Assembly (NCBI GenBank): GCA_027943245.1
Contig: JANDJZ010000239.1
Span: 1-58,794, forward strand
Length of the DNA: 58,794 bases
Reading direction: 5' to 3'
Source of the DNA: Acanthamoeba sp. SK_2022b
Taxonomy: Eukaryota; Discosea; Longamoebia; Acanthamoebidae
The translations under genes and the position numbers were made by a program. Under the pieces are notes generated by a model, which was given only the letters and a program-made list of their open reading frames with translations, had not been told where the DNA came from and searched no databases. Shown in pieces: positions 24,493 through 34,448 of the stretch. Positions within the stretch are counted from its first letter, which is position 1. Each line of letters opens with the position of its first letter.

Positions 24493-25169
24493 ATGAACCT
24501 GCCGTTGTTTGCGGTGGGGGGAGGGGCGGGATGGCCGCTGCCGCCAACGCGCGATCCGCTCTGGCTGGCACCGCCAGCAGCCCTTGGCACCACCTCCGTC
24601 GATGCACTTGACCAACTGCTAACCCGCGAAGAGCATCGACGCAGGAAACAGGTACGCCCACAAACCTCGGCGCCCTTTTTACTCTGGCGTGAGATCCCTT
24701 GAACACATTTCTTTGCTTACTTTCTGATTTTGCCTCATCTTGAAAACAGCTCGCCGATATCGCCAACGCGCCTGCGCCCGCGCCTCTGGGCGTTCCCTTC
24801 CAGGTACGTGCACCCTCGCCCCGCTCAACCCTACGTACCGCGTGACCGAAGCGTGGATGGATGCATGGATCGTTCGTACAGACCGGGCGTGGCGGTGGAG
24901 GAACCCATGGAGCGGGCAACGCCTCGCTGGAAGAGGGCGACGAGGTCTTGGAAGACGAGGAAGAGGAAGAAGAGGAAGACGACGAGGAAGAGCTCCTCGC
25001 CGACGACCAGCTCAGCGAGACCGGCTCCATGTTCGAGGTATGTGTAACGAACCAGTGGGCGCTACTTTGCCTGCGCTTGGCTTACCGGGGGGGGGGGGCT
25101 TGCACACAGGAGGAGACCTCGCTGGGCAGCCTTGACACCACGGACGACCTGCTCGAAGACCTGCCCTGA
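24493..25169 (+). CDS. Small acidic protein, four exons, unrecognised
   Basis: Exons 24493-24651, 24750-24803, 24882-25037 and 25110-25169 are all phase 0 and give 142 aa. All three introns have GTAY donors and CAG acceptors. The N-terminal half is mildly hydrophobic and Pro-rich, with TREEHRRRKQLADIANAP. The C-terminal half is strongly acidic (EDEEEEEEEDDEEELL) and ends DTTDDLLEDLP. I do not recognise a family. The acidic tail with a Leu-Glu-Asp end could act as a protein-interaction or activation-type segment, which is an inference. It starts 131 bp after the UTP20 stop on the same strand and runs convergent to the aspartate dehydrogenase gene. Confidence 0.6.
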
Positions 25170-25308
25170 CGCCCACCTCTTCCCACTACTTCCGAAAAGA
25201 CGCTTTGCTTCTAATAGAGCAGAGAGTAGAGTAGCATTGCAAACGTATGTAGTAGTGGTGGTAGTTGCCATTAGTGGAGGCAGTGAGGCAGGCCCAGGGC
25301 TGAGCTGC

Positions 25309-26987
25309 TCAGCAAAAGTGCACGCCGTCGCCCCTTCCGTAGGCCAACAGAAGCGACGACAGGAACGACGCCTGAAGCGAGAGAGCAGGGTGAGCACTGA
25401 GGGAGAGCATACGAAGAGGGGGACAAGGGGAGGGGGAGGGAGGTATACGTAGGTGGCGTTGCCGGTGACGGCGCCGGCGGCGGCAGGGTTGAAGCGGACG
25501 GTCGAGACCTTGAAGGCCTGGCCATCGGCGCCCGCGGGCGAGGTGACGTCGATGGTGATGACGTGCGCCTGGATCCTGGGGTCGGCCACCAGTCGCCCGC
25601 GCACCTTGTCGAACCCCAGCGTGTGTGCTGTGTCGACGCGAAAGGCGACGTCCATGACCTTATAAGGAGACAATGTCGACACAACAAAGGCAGAGGCGCG
25701 TCGTACCGGCCATGGCGGCGCAGGCCATGGTGTTGACGTTGTTGGGCGCCAACGGGCAGAGGTCGCGGACATTGCCGTCGTAGATGACGGTCTCCTCCTG
25801 GCTGTCGGCCGGGATCTGCGCCAGGCGCTCCTGGAGGTAGCCCTCCACCTTGAGCGAGGAGGGGTGCTTGGCCATGGTGATGGTGAGCTCGGCGATGGAG
25901 CCTCGCTGGGCCATCTTCTGGATGTCCTGGGCGCCCCACAGCGCGCCAGCCGGCACGTAGACTCTGCACGCCCCCGGCCACCCGATGCCCTCGTTACTTT
26001 CCACTTGCCCCATCCGAGTACACCTTTCTCTCATCTCCCGCTGTGTGCGTATGCGTGTGATGGACGCACCCGTGTCCGTTGGGCTCGGCGGCGGCCTTCC
26101 TCATCTCGCTGTGGACCACGCATTGAAGGCGGTGAGTCAGCCCCAACGCTGCATCGGGAGGAGGGGGGGGGGGTGCGTGCGTTTCGTAGGCGGTGTCGGC
26201 AAAGGCCGTGGGCGAGCCCACGAAGAAGTTGGCTGCGCGCACGAAGCGCGGACCGTACTTGACGCTGATCGACGGGTGGCTCACCTCGGCGATGATGTCC
26301 GCCCCAAACTTCTCAAAGTCGTCTGTCCACGTGCAGGGCGAAGGGGAGAAGGGGAGAAGAGGGGGTGAGACGCATCAAAGCGGGGGGCGGCTACGAGGTG
26401 GTCGGGAGAGGGGCGGAGGGAGGGCTACCGAGGTCGTGGCAGATGAGCTCAGGTGGGACGAGCCCGTCGTCGGCAATCTTGGACGCCGTCCGGTTCCACA
26501 CGAACGCGATCTCCAGCTTGTCCTTGGCCGCCTCGTCTGAGGAGTCGCCGCACGCACACGCACACACAAGACAAGTGACGATGAGAGGAGCAGTGGAGAG
26601 GAGATGTGAAGAAGAGGGCAGCGCGGTAGTGGTAGCACCTTGGAGGATCTTCTCGACGAGATACTTGCCCAAGTGGCCGTAGCCCACAACGCCCACGCGC
26701 TGCTGCACGAGGGAAAAGAGGGGAGGAGCTCAGAGGGAAGCACCACCGTGGGTTGTGAAGTCGTCGCGTGCACAGACACGAGCAAACGCTGCATGGCCAC
26801 CACCGGGGCGTACCTTGCGTTGGGTCACTGCGCCTGGACACAACCACGAAATACATCCAGCAATAAAGATTAAATTTCAAGTATGGTTGAATTAAATTGA
26901 AAATTAATTCACAACTCACAACGAGCTTGCGGGCAACGTTCAACACGTCTGCCGCGAGAGCGATAGAGTACCGGCAGAGGCAGACAT
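25309..26987 (-). CDS. ASPDH: Aspartate dehydrogenase domain-containing protein
   Basis: A multi-exon minus-strand gene ending TGA 25309. The NAD(P)-binding Rossmann start is QRVGVVGYGHLGKYLVEK (near 26700). Then come EIAFVWNRTASKIADDGLVP, FEKFGADIIAEVSHP, ANFFVGSPTAFADTAYE, VYVPAGALWGAQDIQKM, VRDLCPLAPNNVNTMACAAM and the C-terminal FLSSLLLAYGRGDGVHFC, which line up with animal ASPDH in order. The enzyme family converts L-aspartate to iminoaspartate with NAD(P). The 5' end is uncertain: the first ATG with a good context is 26987, but the join to exon 2 is not resolved. Between TAYE and SEMRKAA there is an 80-90 nt Pro-rich stretch that stays open and has no canonical GT donor. It is either an insertion or an intron with an unusual donor. 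Confidence 0.85.
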
Positions 26988-27637
26988 CTTATCCGTGCAA
27001 GAGAAGAAAAAGAAATGAGTTGTAGTTTCTTTTATTTTATTATTAAAATTCTACACAAGAGATTGCACAATGAATACACCAGGGCCTGGTACGCCACTAC
27101 CCGGAGCATCCCAAGGTGACTAGTCTTGTTTTTATGTACAAAATTGACCACAATTTAAATCAACACATCCGCAATTTGAAGGCGAGATATTGTCGTGTTC
27201 GGCAAATATTTTGCATAGCTTGAGTTGGCATTTGGGTGAAGGTGATGGTTGTGCGCAATTCGGTCACACATCGAGAGCTTCCTTTTCAGTTCTGAAAATA
27301 TTCTTGTATGAAATTGGGCGTCGACAGTAATACACGAGAAATATGGCGTGGAGGAGGCGTGGGATTGGTCACCTGGGTCAAAAAGGCGAGAAAATGCCAT
27401 TCTGCGTCGCAATTCGGGCGCGTGGTTCAGTGAAAAAAAGGGAAAGGAACAAAATTTTGCCGGGCGATAAGTAGGGACGGTCGCCGGCCCAGTCTTCTTT
27501 GTTCTTTGTCTCTGTAGCCTGCTGCTCGCTCCTCACCCCAGCGCCCAGCTAGTCGTTTACAGTAATCCACACACATCCCTTCTTCTTCAGCTTCGGTAGC
27601 GAGTCGCGTTCTTCTACACACACATCCTCCACACACA
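26988..27637. promoter_or_regulatory. Divergent intergenic region, ASPDH/MVP
   Basis: 650 bp between two outward-facing genes. It is AT-rich from 27010 to 27420 and then GC-richer close to the vault gene. No open frame of interest or obvious TATA box is seen. Confidence 0.45.
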
Positions 27638-30323
27638 ATGGCGTCGGTTATCAGAATCAAGCCCTACCACTACATCCACGTGCTGGACAACAACGCCAAC
27701 ACGACCCGTGTGGAAGTCGGCCCGCAGACCTTCACCTCGCAGGTTAGCGTTCTACCTCTCTCTTGAGCGTTTTTCTATTCTTAATGTGTCGCCGAGTTCG
27801 ATTTTTTTCTCTTGTCTCATCTTCCGTTTATTTCAACGTTACTTGATAATGTTTACAAGTAGCTCTAGTACGAGTTGAGTAGCTAATATGTAACGTTTAA
27901 ACCTCCTATTATAGGAGCACGAGAAGGTCATCGATGGCCCCAGCCCCATGGTCATGATCCCTCCGCGCCACTACGCCATCATTGCCAACCCGGTCATCAC
28001 CCACAATGACAAGGTGGCCAAGGATGATCACGGCAACGTGAAGCTCAGGCACGGCGATGAGGAGATCCGTTTCGAGCAGGAGCCCTTCCCGCTCTACCCC
28101 GGCGAGCTCCTGCGCGGCAAGGTGCAGGCCCTCCAGGTGGTGGCCCCCAACACGGCCCTGCGCCTGCGCGCCATCCGCGATTTCCTCGACACCGAGACGG
28201 TCGTTCCCGCCGCCAAGAAGGAGGCCGCGGCCAAGGATGGCCAGAAGGTCGCCGGCACGGGTCGCGTCGCCGGTGATGAGTGGCTCTGGGAGGGCCCCGG
28301 CACCTACAAGCCGCGCATCGAGGTCCAGGTGGTGGAGATTATCCGCGCCACGGTGATCAAGCCCAACGAGGCGCTCAAGCTGCGCTCGCGCAAGGCCTGC
28401 GTCGACAAGGACGGCAACCAGCGCGCCGCCGGCGAGGAGTGGCTCGTCAAGAGGACGGGCGCCTACCTGCCGCACGTCGACGAGGAGATCGTGTCGACGG
28501 TCAAGGCCGTCGTGCTCACGCCGCAGAAGGCGCTCCACCTGCGCGCCACCAAGACCTTCACCGACGTCTACGGCAAGCGCCGGCCGGCCGGTTCCGAGTG
28601 GCTGGTGACCTTTGACGACGCCGAGACCCACCTGCCCGACGTCTACGAGGAGGTGGTGGGCGAGGTGCGCATCACGGTGCTCACCAACCGCCACTACGCC
28701 GTCGTGCTCGACCCGCTCGGCGCCGACGGCAAGCCCCAGCTGGGCGTCAAGGAGCTGCGCAAGGGCCCCGTCTCGTTCTTCCTCCGCCCGGGAGAGAGGC
28801 TCGAGGCCGGCATCCAGAACATCTACGTGCTCGCCGCCGAGGAGGCGCTGCTGCTGCGCGCCAAGGAGGAGCTCACCGAGGGTAAGCTCAAGCGCAACCC
28901 GGGCGACCGCTGGATGATCAAGGGCCCGTGCGACTACGTGCCCCCGCTGGCGGTGGAAATCGTGGAGCGCCGCCGCGCCATCCCGCTCGACCAGAACGAG
29001 GGCATCTACGTGCGCGAGATCACCACCGGTAAGGTGCGCGCCATCATCGGCGAGTCCTACATGCTCAAGCCCAACGAGGAGCTGTGGGAGAAGGAGCTGC
29101 CGGGCTCCATCGAGGAGCTCCTCATCTCGGGCGGCTACGCGTCGGGCCCGCGCGACAAGACGCGCGTCATCAACGTGCGCGCGCCGCACAACACGGCCGT
29201 GCAGATCTACGACTACAAGGAGAAGAAGGCGCGCGTCGTCTACGGACCCGACCTCATCATGCTCGGGCCCGACGAGCACTTCACCATGCTCTCGCTTTCG
29301 GGCGACAAGCCCAAGAGGCCGCACGTCATCAAGGACATCGCGCTCCAGCTCGGCCCCGACTACATGACCGATATCGTCACGGTGGAGACGGCCGACCACG
29401 CGCGCCTCTCGCTCAAGCTCTCCTACAACTGGCACTTTGACATCGACCGCTCGTCGGCCGAGCAGTCGGCCCAGATCTTCCAGGTGCCCGACTTTGTCGG
29501 CGACGGCTGCAAGGCCATCGCCTCGCGCGTGCGCGGCGCCGTCGCGCAGGCCTCGTTCGACGACTTCCACAAGAAGTCGGCGCGCATCATCCGCTCGGCC
29601 GTGTTCGGCGTCGACGACAAGGGCAAGATCCAGAACAAGCTCGTCTTCTCGGCCAACCACCTCGTCATCACCAACATCGACATCCAGTCGGTGGAGCCCG
29701 TCGACCAGCGCACGCGCGACTCGCTCCAGAAGTCGGTCCAGCTCGCCATCGAGATCACCACCAAGTCGCAGGAGGCCTCGGCCAAGCACGAGGCCGCCCG
29801 TCTCGAGCAGGAGGCCAAGGGTCGCCTCGAGCGCCAGAAGATCAACGACGAGGCCGAGGCCGAGAAGGCCCGCAAGAGCCTCCTCCAGCTCCAGGCCCAG
29901 AGCGCCGCCGTCGAGTCCACCGGTCAGGCCACCGCCGAGGCCAAGGCCCGCGCCGAGGCCGCCCAGATCGAGGGCGAGGCCGCCGTCACCATGTCCAAGC
30001 TCAAGGCCCAGTCGACCAAGATCAAGTCCGAGGCCGAGCTCGAGGAGCTCAAGCTCAAGCAGGAGGCCGAGATCTCCTACACCAAGGCCCTCGACGAGCT
30101 CGAGCTCCAGAAGGCCAAGGAGCTCGCCACCATCGAGTCCAAGAAGTTCAAGGACACCGTCGCCGCCATCGGCGCCGACACCATCGCCTCGATCGCCCAG
30201 GCCGGTCCCGAGATGCAGGCCAAGCTCCTCCAGGGCCTCGGCATCCAGTCGCTCCTCATCACCGACGGCAACTCGCCCATCAACCTCTTCTCCACCGCCT
30301 CTGGCCTCATCAACAAGCAGTAA
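27638..30323 (+). CDS. MVP: Major vault protein
   Basis: MVP builds the shell of the vault ribonucleoprotein particle. Exon 1 is 27638-27742 and exon 2 is 27915-30323 (phase 0), giving 837 aa, close to Dictyostelium and slightly under human (893). The N-terminus [15 protein letters not shown] and [12 protein letters not shown], then [15 protein letters not shown], match the family strongly. Residues about 50-510 are the tandem MVP repeats of the barrel (recurring AP/PNxALxLRA and DEWLxxGP-type units). The shoulder domain follows (about 515-640). A long Ala/Glu/Lys coiled cap helix (about 650-800) contains [16 protein letters not shown]. It ends [16 protein letters not shown]. Exon 2 is a single 2.4-kb exon, unusual beside the 27-exon UTP20. 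A short GA microsatellite (30346-30371) follows the stop in the 3' UTR. Confidence 0.97.
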
Positions 30324-30799
30324 AAGATCGCTTGCGCAGAGACCGGAGAGAGAGAGAGAGAGAGAGAGAGACGACGGCTCCTTCTGGAAAGGACCTGCCG
30401 CGGGCCTGGAGCGTCGACCCGCTGCCTGCTCTTCACCGATTCTCACGGCCGTGACGCTGTACATGATATCAAAGATGCATCCATCACTAAAAACTCTTCA
30501 TCTGCCATACTCCCTTTCTGAGCGCTGCCCCCTTTGTACTTGCCTTTTCGCTCTTTCTCGCCCATCGTGTAAGCCACAGATCATCATTCTTGGTTTACCC
30601 TCTTCACGTGTGTGTTTGCCGCTTTTTTCCCGCAGGCTCCTCCTTTTATCCGCCGGTATTAACCAGTGCAACGTAAACGCCAATTGGCCAGCATTTGTAT
30701 AACTCCATATTTCTGTTGAAGCGCATTTTTGTAAAACCTATTTGTCTATGGGCACGGGGCATCTCTCGTGGGCCGGTACCCCGACCTTGTGGATCCAGC
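30324..30799. other. Intergenic, MVP 3' end to RFX-like start
   Basis: About 475 bp. It holds the (GA)n 3' UTR tract of MVP. The frame of the next gene is open upstream to 30695 but has no ATG before 30800. No other feature is seen. Confidence 0.4.
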
Positions 30800-32795
30800 A
30801 TGAACCCGCCCAAGCAACAACATTTCATCTACTTGGACCAGCGTCAGGCGAGGGACGAGGTGGAGGCATGGTGCGTCAGGACCTTTGGTTTACTTAAGTG
30901 TCAGTCGCTGAGCCAGCGCGCCTCTGGTGCCGCAAACCCCAGGCTGCAGAGAACTCTGCTGCCTTCTCCTGGAGGACTGGTGCCTAGGGAGGAGCTCTAC
31001 AAGCTCTACACGAGGTTTTGTGCCAGCAGGGGGATGGAGAGCACCACGGTGTCTGGCTTTGGTCGCATCGTCTACTGCGTCTTTCCACAGGTACGTAAGG
31101 ACTCGGGGTTAATCTTCATGGACAAGATGTTCCAACTATGAAGATACGGGCTTCCTTCTTATCTTCGTCGGGCCAGTTGCTTTCTCGCAGGATTGGCACT
31201 CGCCCCAACACCAAGATGCACTACTCCGACGTGCGCCTGGTCCCGCCCGAAGAGCGGGATCCCGTGAGTCCCGCCCAAGCTTCGCAACAGACCCAACCCT
31301 CTCGCTCGGCTCCACAGCCTTCTCTCATCTCCCCCGCTAGCCTCTCTCCGGCCACCTCTTTCTCCTTTACTTCGCCACCCTTCTGCATTACGGGGTTCAT
31401 CTCCCCTCGCCACAACGAGCTTAATGCCCACCGGAGCTCCGGAATTGCCACCGCGCAGACCGGGCCAGTTTCCACGACCTCGATGCCTAGTACAAGGCCC
31501 GACCCACTAGGTGACGACAACTTGGGGAGCACGATGAAGGGCTTTACGCACGTGGACTCGCGAGCTCATCCGTGGGTCGACCTTCCTATACTCGCTTCGC
31601 TGGAGCTTGTCGAACACTGCACCAAAGACTGTCCCTCTCACCTCGCGCAGCTCAGTAGGGCCATCGGTACCTCCCCCCGCTCCCTGGGGAGAGGTTTTTA
31701 AAGATAAAAAGTGCAGTCATGTTGACTTGCAGCTGAATTGGGTTCCACCAGAGCTCTTCCTGACGACGTACGACACTCTACCGATCGAAGAGGCAGAAAG
31801 GGCGGTGCTGCAACAGTTCCGCAGCGATCCGCAAGGTAAACGCGTCGACATCTCAACGTGCGCTGGTCTCACAAATGTTCATATGGTGTGTTTATGACCT
31901 GCAGACCACACGGTCTACCAGTGCATGTTCGTGGTGGCTTGGTGGCAGCGCTTCCTGAAGGGCAGTCCGCAGGGGCGACTCCAGGCCGCCTCTACGCTGC
32001 AGCGAATGCTGTGCGGCCCAGTCGCCAGCAACACCGCCTGCTTCACCCCTGCCATCGAGTTACTGAGATCGTATACCCACGGGGTACGTCTGCCTCCTCC
32101 CCGCTCCTTGCTAACAAGGCACCAGAGTCTTGACCATAGAGGTGGCCGCGACACACAGCCTCTATCATTTGCCTTGAGCGAGAGCGAGCTGTCGCGAGTG
32201 ATAGAACAGTGCCGTCCAGCGCTAGAGGACCAGCCTTCAGAGCGGGAGCGCCTGATCACTACGGTGGTCAAGGAGTCAGTGGCCAAGGTGCTCCTCTTCG
32301 CTATTCGATCGTTGGCCACCGTCGGCCACGGCGACAGGGCGTACATCAATGAACTCGCCCGTACTGTACGCTCACCTCCACCTTCCGCAGCGACGTTTGC
32401 ATATTCACTTCGACACCTCCCTTGTTCGCATGCAGCTGGGCGAGATCGACGAGCCAAGCGTTCTGGCGCTGTGCCTGCACGAGCTGGACAGCCATGATCT
32501 GCTCGAGACCGCTCTTCACATGCTGCCAAGCGCATTTCCCAACAACGCCTCAGGACTGTGTCAGCTGTGCCGCCAAGTCCTGGAGGTATGTCTCTCCAGT
32601 TTTGCTTCTCCCAGTGGAGATGACGTTCCAACCAGCAAACTCACTGGGGTGGGGATGACAGATGGTGCAACCCTTTCCCGTAGTGCACAACCGATTGGGA
32701 GCCCTCCTCCAGGCCACGAAAAGAGGCACCCAGTGATACAGATCTGGATCCGTCCATGTAATGCTATCGGAGATGACTCGCGCACAACACAATGA
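30800..32795 (+). CDS. RFX-type winged-helix DNA-binding protein, 3' end uncertain
   Basis: From ATG 30800, exon 1 runs to 31090 and exon 2 starts at 31177. Joining them gives VPREELYKLYTRFCASRG, then FGRIVYCVFPQLLSRRIGTR and PNTKMHYSDVRL. This is the RFX DNA-binding pattern (RRLGTRGNSKYHYYGIRL in animal RFX), with RR-GTR-N-K-HY retained. Later exons: EAERAVLQQFRSDPQ (to about 31836), DHTVYQCMFVVAWWQRF (31904-32082), PLSFALSESELSRVIEQC (from about 32158), and LGEIDEPSVLALCLHELD to CRQVLE (ending 32587, donor GTATGT). The join between 31666 and about 31730 is not settled. After 32587 the frame stays open to TGA 32795, just before the 5S-repeat island, so the gene may be truncated there. RFX proteins bind X-box promoters. 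Confidence 0.75.
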
Positions 32796-32813
32796 TCCTC
32801 CGTCACCCTGAGG

Positions 32814-32872
32814 AAAGTGATGCAAGGAGGAGAGGGTGTGCGCAGCAAGTGAGAGAGCACAAGGGGGGAAAA
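32814..32872 (-). repeat. Conserved 5S 3' flank, copy 1
   Basis: 59 bp directly downstream (minus sense) of 5S copy 1, nearly identical to the flanks at 34023-34080 and 38810-38867. It begins with the T-run expected of a Pol III terminator (TTTT just after the gene). Confidence 0.85.
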
Positions 32873-32991
32873 AGGATACGGCACGGTGGATTCCCGGGTG
32901 GTCGCCCACCCCAGTACTAACACCGCCTGGCGCAGCTTAACTTCGCTGTTCGGATGGGAAGCGGTGCTTTCTGCGCAGTATGGCCGTATCC
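32873..32991 (-). rRNA. 5S rRNA gene, copy 1
   Basis: 119 nt reading GGATACGGCCATACTGCGCA at the 5' end and closing with the complementary CCGTGCCGTATCCT, so helix I pairs fully. It matches the Acanthamoeba 5S rRNA as I remember it and is identical to the three other copies here. Downstream on the minus strand it runs into TTTT, a Pol III stop. Copies 1 and 2 also share about 70 bp of 5' flank (32992-33060 and 34200-34268). Confidence 0.97.
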
Positions 32992-33061
32992 AATGGCTCT
33001 CCCCGCTGCCTGCAGCGTCTTGCTAATCTCCTCACCATGCTAGATATCTCTTGGCGCGCAG

Positions 33062-34022
33062 ATCTATCTATTGTATGGATGAAGGGACAGATAAAGGGTA
33101 CACAGGAAGCTTCAATTGTTGATGTGTCCACAAGGGACCAACTTGAACATGGTTAAAAGGGAGAATTGGAATAAAACTGTATTTACACTTGCAAATTAAA
33201 CATTGTGGTTGGAGTCTTCAGTGGTGGAAGTCCCAGGCCTGGTGCTTGTAGGAAGAAGAGAACCTCCTATTATCAAATGAGAGGTACAGACAAGGCTCTC
33301 CTCAGTACCATGGTTTTGTTCACTGAACATAAGGGGAGGGGCAAGGACATGGAGTTCACCAAGAAAGGTTGTCTGTTCCTGGAGAGGTGCAAAAAATGGA
33401 GGGTCGTTTTTAGTGTTGTGAAAATGAAGTTAAATTTACAGATGGCCATACAAAACCAGCTGGGGTAGGCATCTCTGTTGTCATTCAGATGTTGGGGAGG
33501 TGGTTTGGTGTTGTGACACTAAGACAAAAAAGTAAGGGAGAGAAACCCCTGTAGAGTGTAAGCACTACAACCCCAAACCATCATTTCATAACAACCAAAC
33601 AATGACAATAACCACTACACCACCTGGTTTTGTTGGATGATCAAAATTGTTACCACCTTTTTCTTTATATATCTAAAATGGATATTGTTTTAACAAAAAG
33701 AGAATAAAAATATGTTTTGTTGCTCTTAACAAGCCTTACCCCTCCCTAAATTGTGGCAAGCTTGAAATTACCATCCTTGGGTACAACCTGATTTATTCGC
33801 CTTATAGCACAATCCATTCCAAGGAATGATGCATAAAAAACGCCCATTCTAGTTGAGAGTCTGGTACCATAGCCATGAATTTTGCACAGATATAGCATCA
33901 CAACACTGCTCATGAAAAAGAGTCCACAAGAAAACACCAAAAAGGACAATCCATCAGCCACTGCAATCTTCTCATAAAAAATAGCACCAATTCATTGCAC
34001 TCTCATTTTCATTGTGTAAGCA
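33062..34022. other. AT-rich stretch without a gene
   Basis: About 1 kb between 5S copies 1 and 2 with no convincing coding frame. A 16-bp string (ATTCTAGTTGAGAGTC, 33846-33861) recurs at 38895-38910 near 5S copy 3, which hints at repeated material. Confidence 0.5.
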
Positions 34023-34080
34023 AAAGTGATGCAAGGAGGAGAGGGTGTGCGCAGCAAGTTAGAGAGCAAAAGGGGGGAAA

Positions 34081-34199
34081 AGGATACGGCACGGTGGATT
34101 CCCGGGTGGTCGCCCACCCCAGTACTAACACCGCCTGGCGCAGCTTAACTTCGCTGTTCGGATGGGAAGCGGTGCTTTCTGCGCAGTATGGCCGTATCC
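34081..34199 (-). rRNA. 5S rRNA gene, copy 2
   Basis: Identical to copy 1 over 119 nt, in the same orientation, 1208 bp away start to start. Both the conserved 3' flank (34023-34080) and the 5' flank are shared with copy 1, so the two look like a tandem duplication. Confidence 0.97.
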
Positions 34200-34448
34200 A
34201 ATGGCTCTCCCCACTGCCTGCAGCGTCTTGCTAATCTCCTCACCCTGCTAGAAATCTCTTGGCGCGCAAACTGCTCATTAGCCTGCTTCCAAGCTCAACA
34301 CCATAAGGGTCTTATTTTAGCAGGACATGTGAATGCATGTTGGAACTTGTTAATGAAAGGATTATACATCACCTGCAACTGAGGACTTCCAGGCTGCCAA
34401 ACTTATGTCTTAGCTCCAAAGCCAATGCCCAATTGTCACTGGGAGAGT

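Noticed and set aside
26965..26987. 23-bp intron in the first ASPDH exon (GTACTC...GGCAG)
   Set aside because: Too short for a spliceosomal intron; all others here are above about 50 bp. The 5' end is left unresolved.
27909..30464. 851-aa open frame on the minus strand opposite MVP
   Set aside because: It is the antisense shadow of a high-GC, C-ending-codon gene. Its translation is Leu/Gly/Val/Asp-rich low complexity with no family pattern, while the plus strand encodes an unmistakable MVP.
31667..31703. 37-bp intron joining the RFX-like exons in phase
   Set aside because: It restores the frame but is shorter than every other intron in the window, so I list the join as unsettled.
33205..33468. 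87-aa plus-strand frame in the island as a gene
   Set aside because: No homology pattern, AT-rich context and nothing to support a start or splice.
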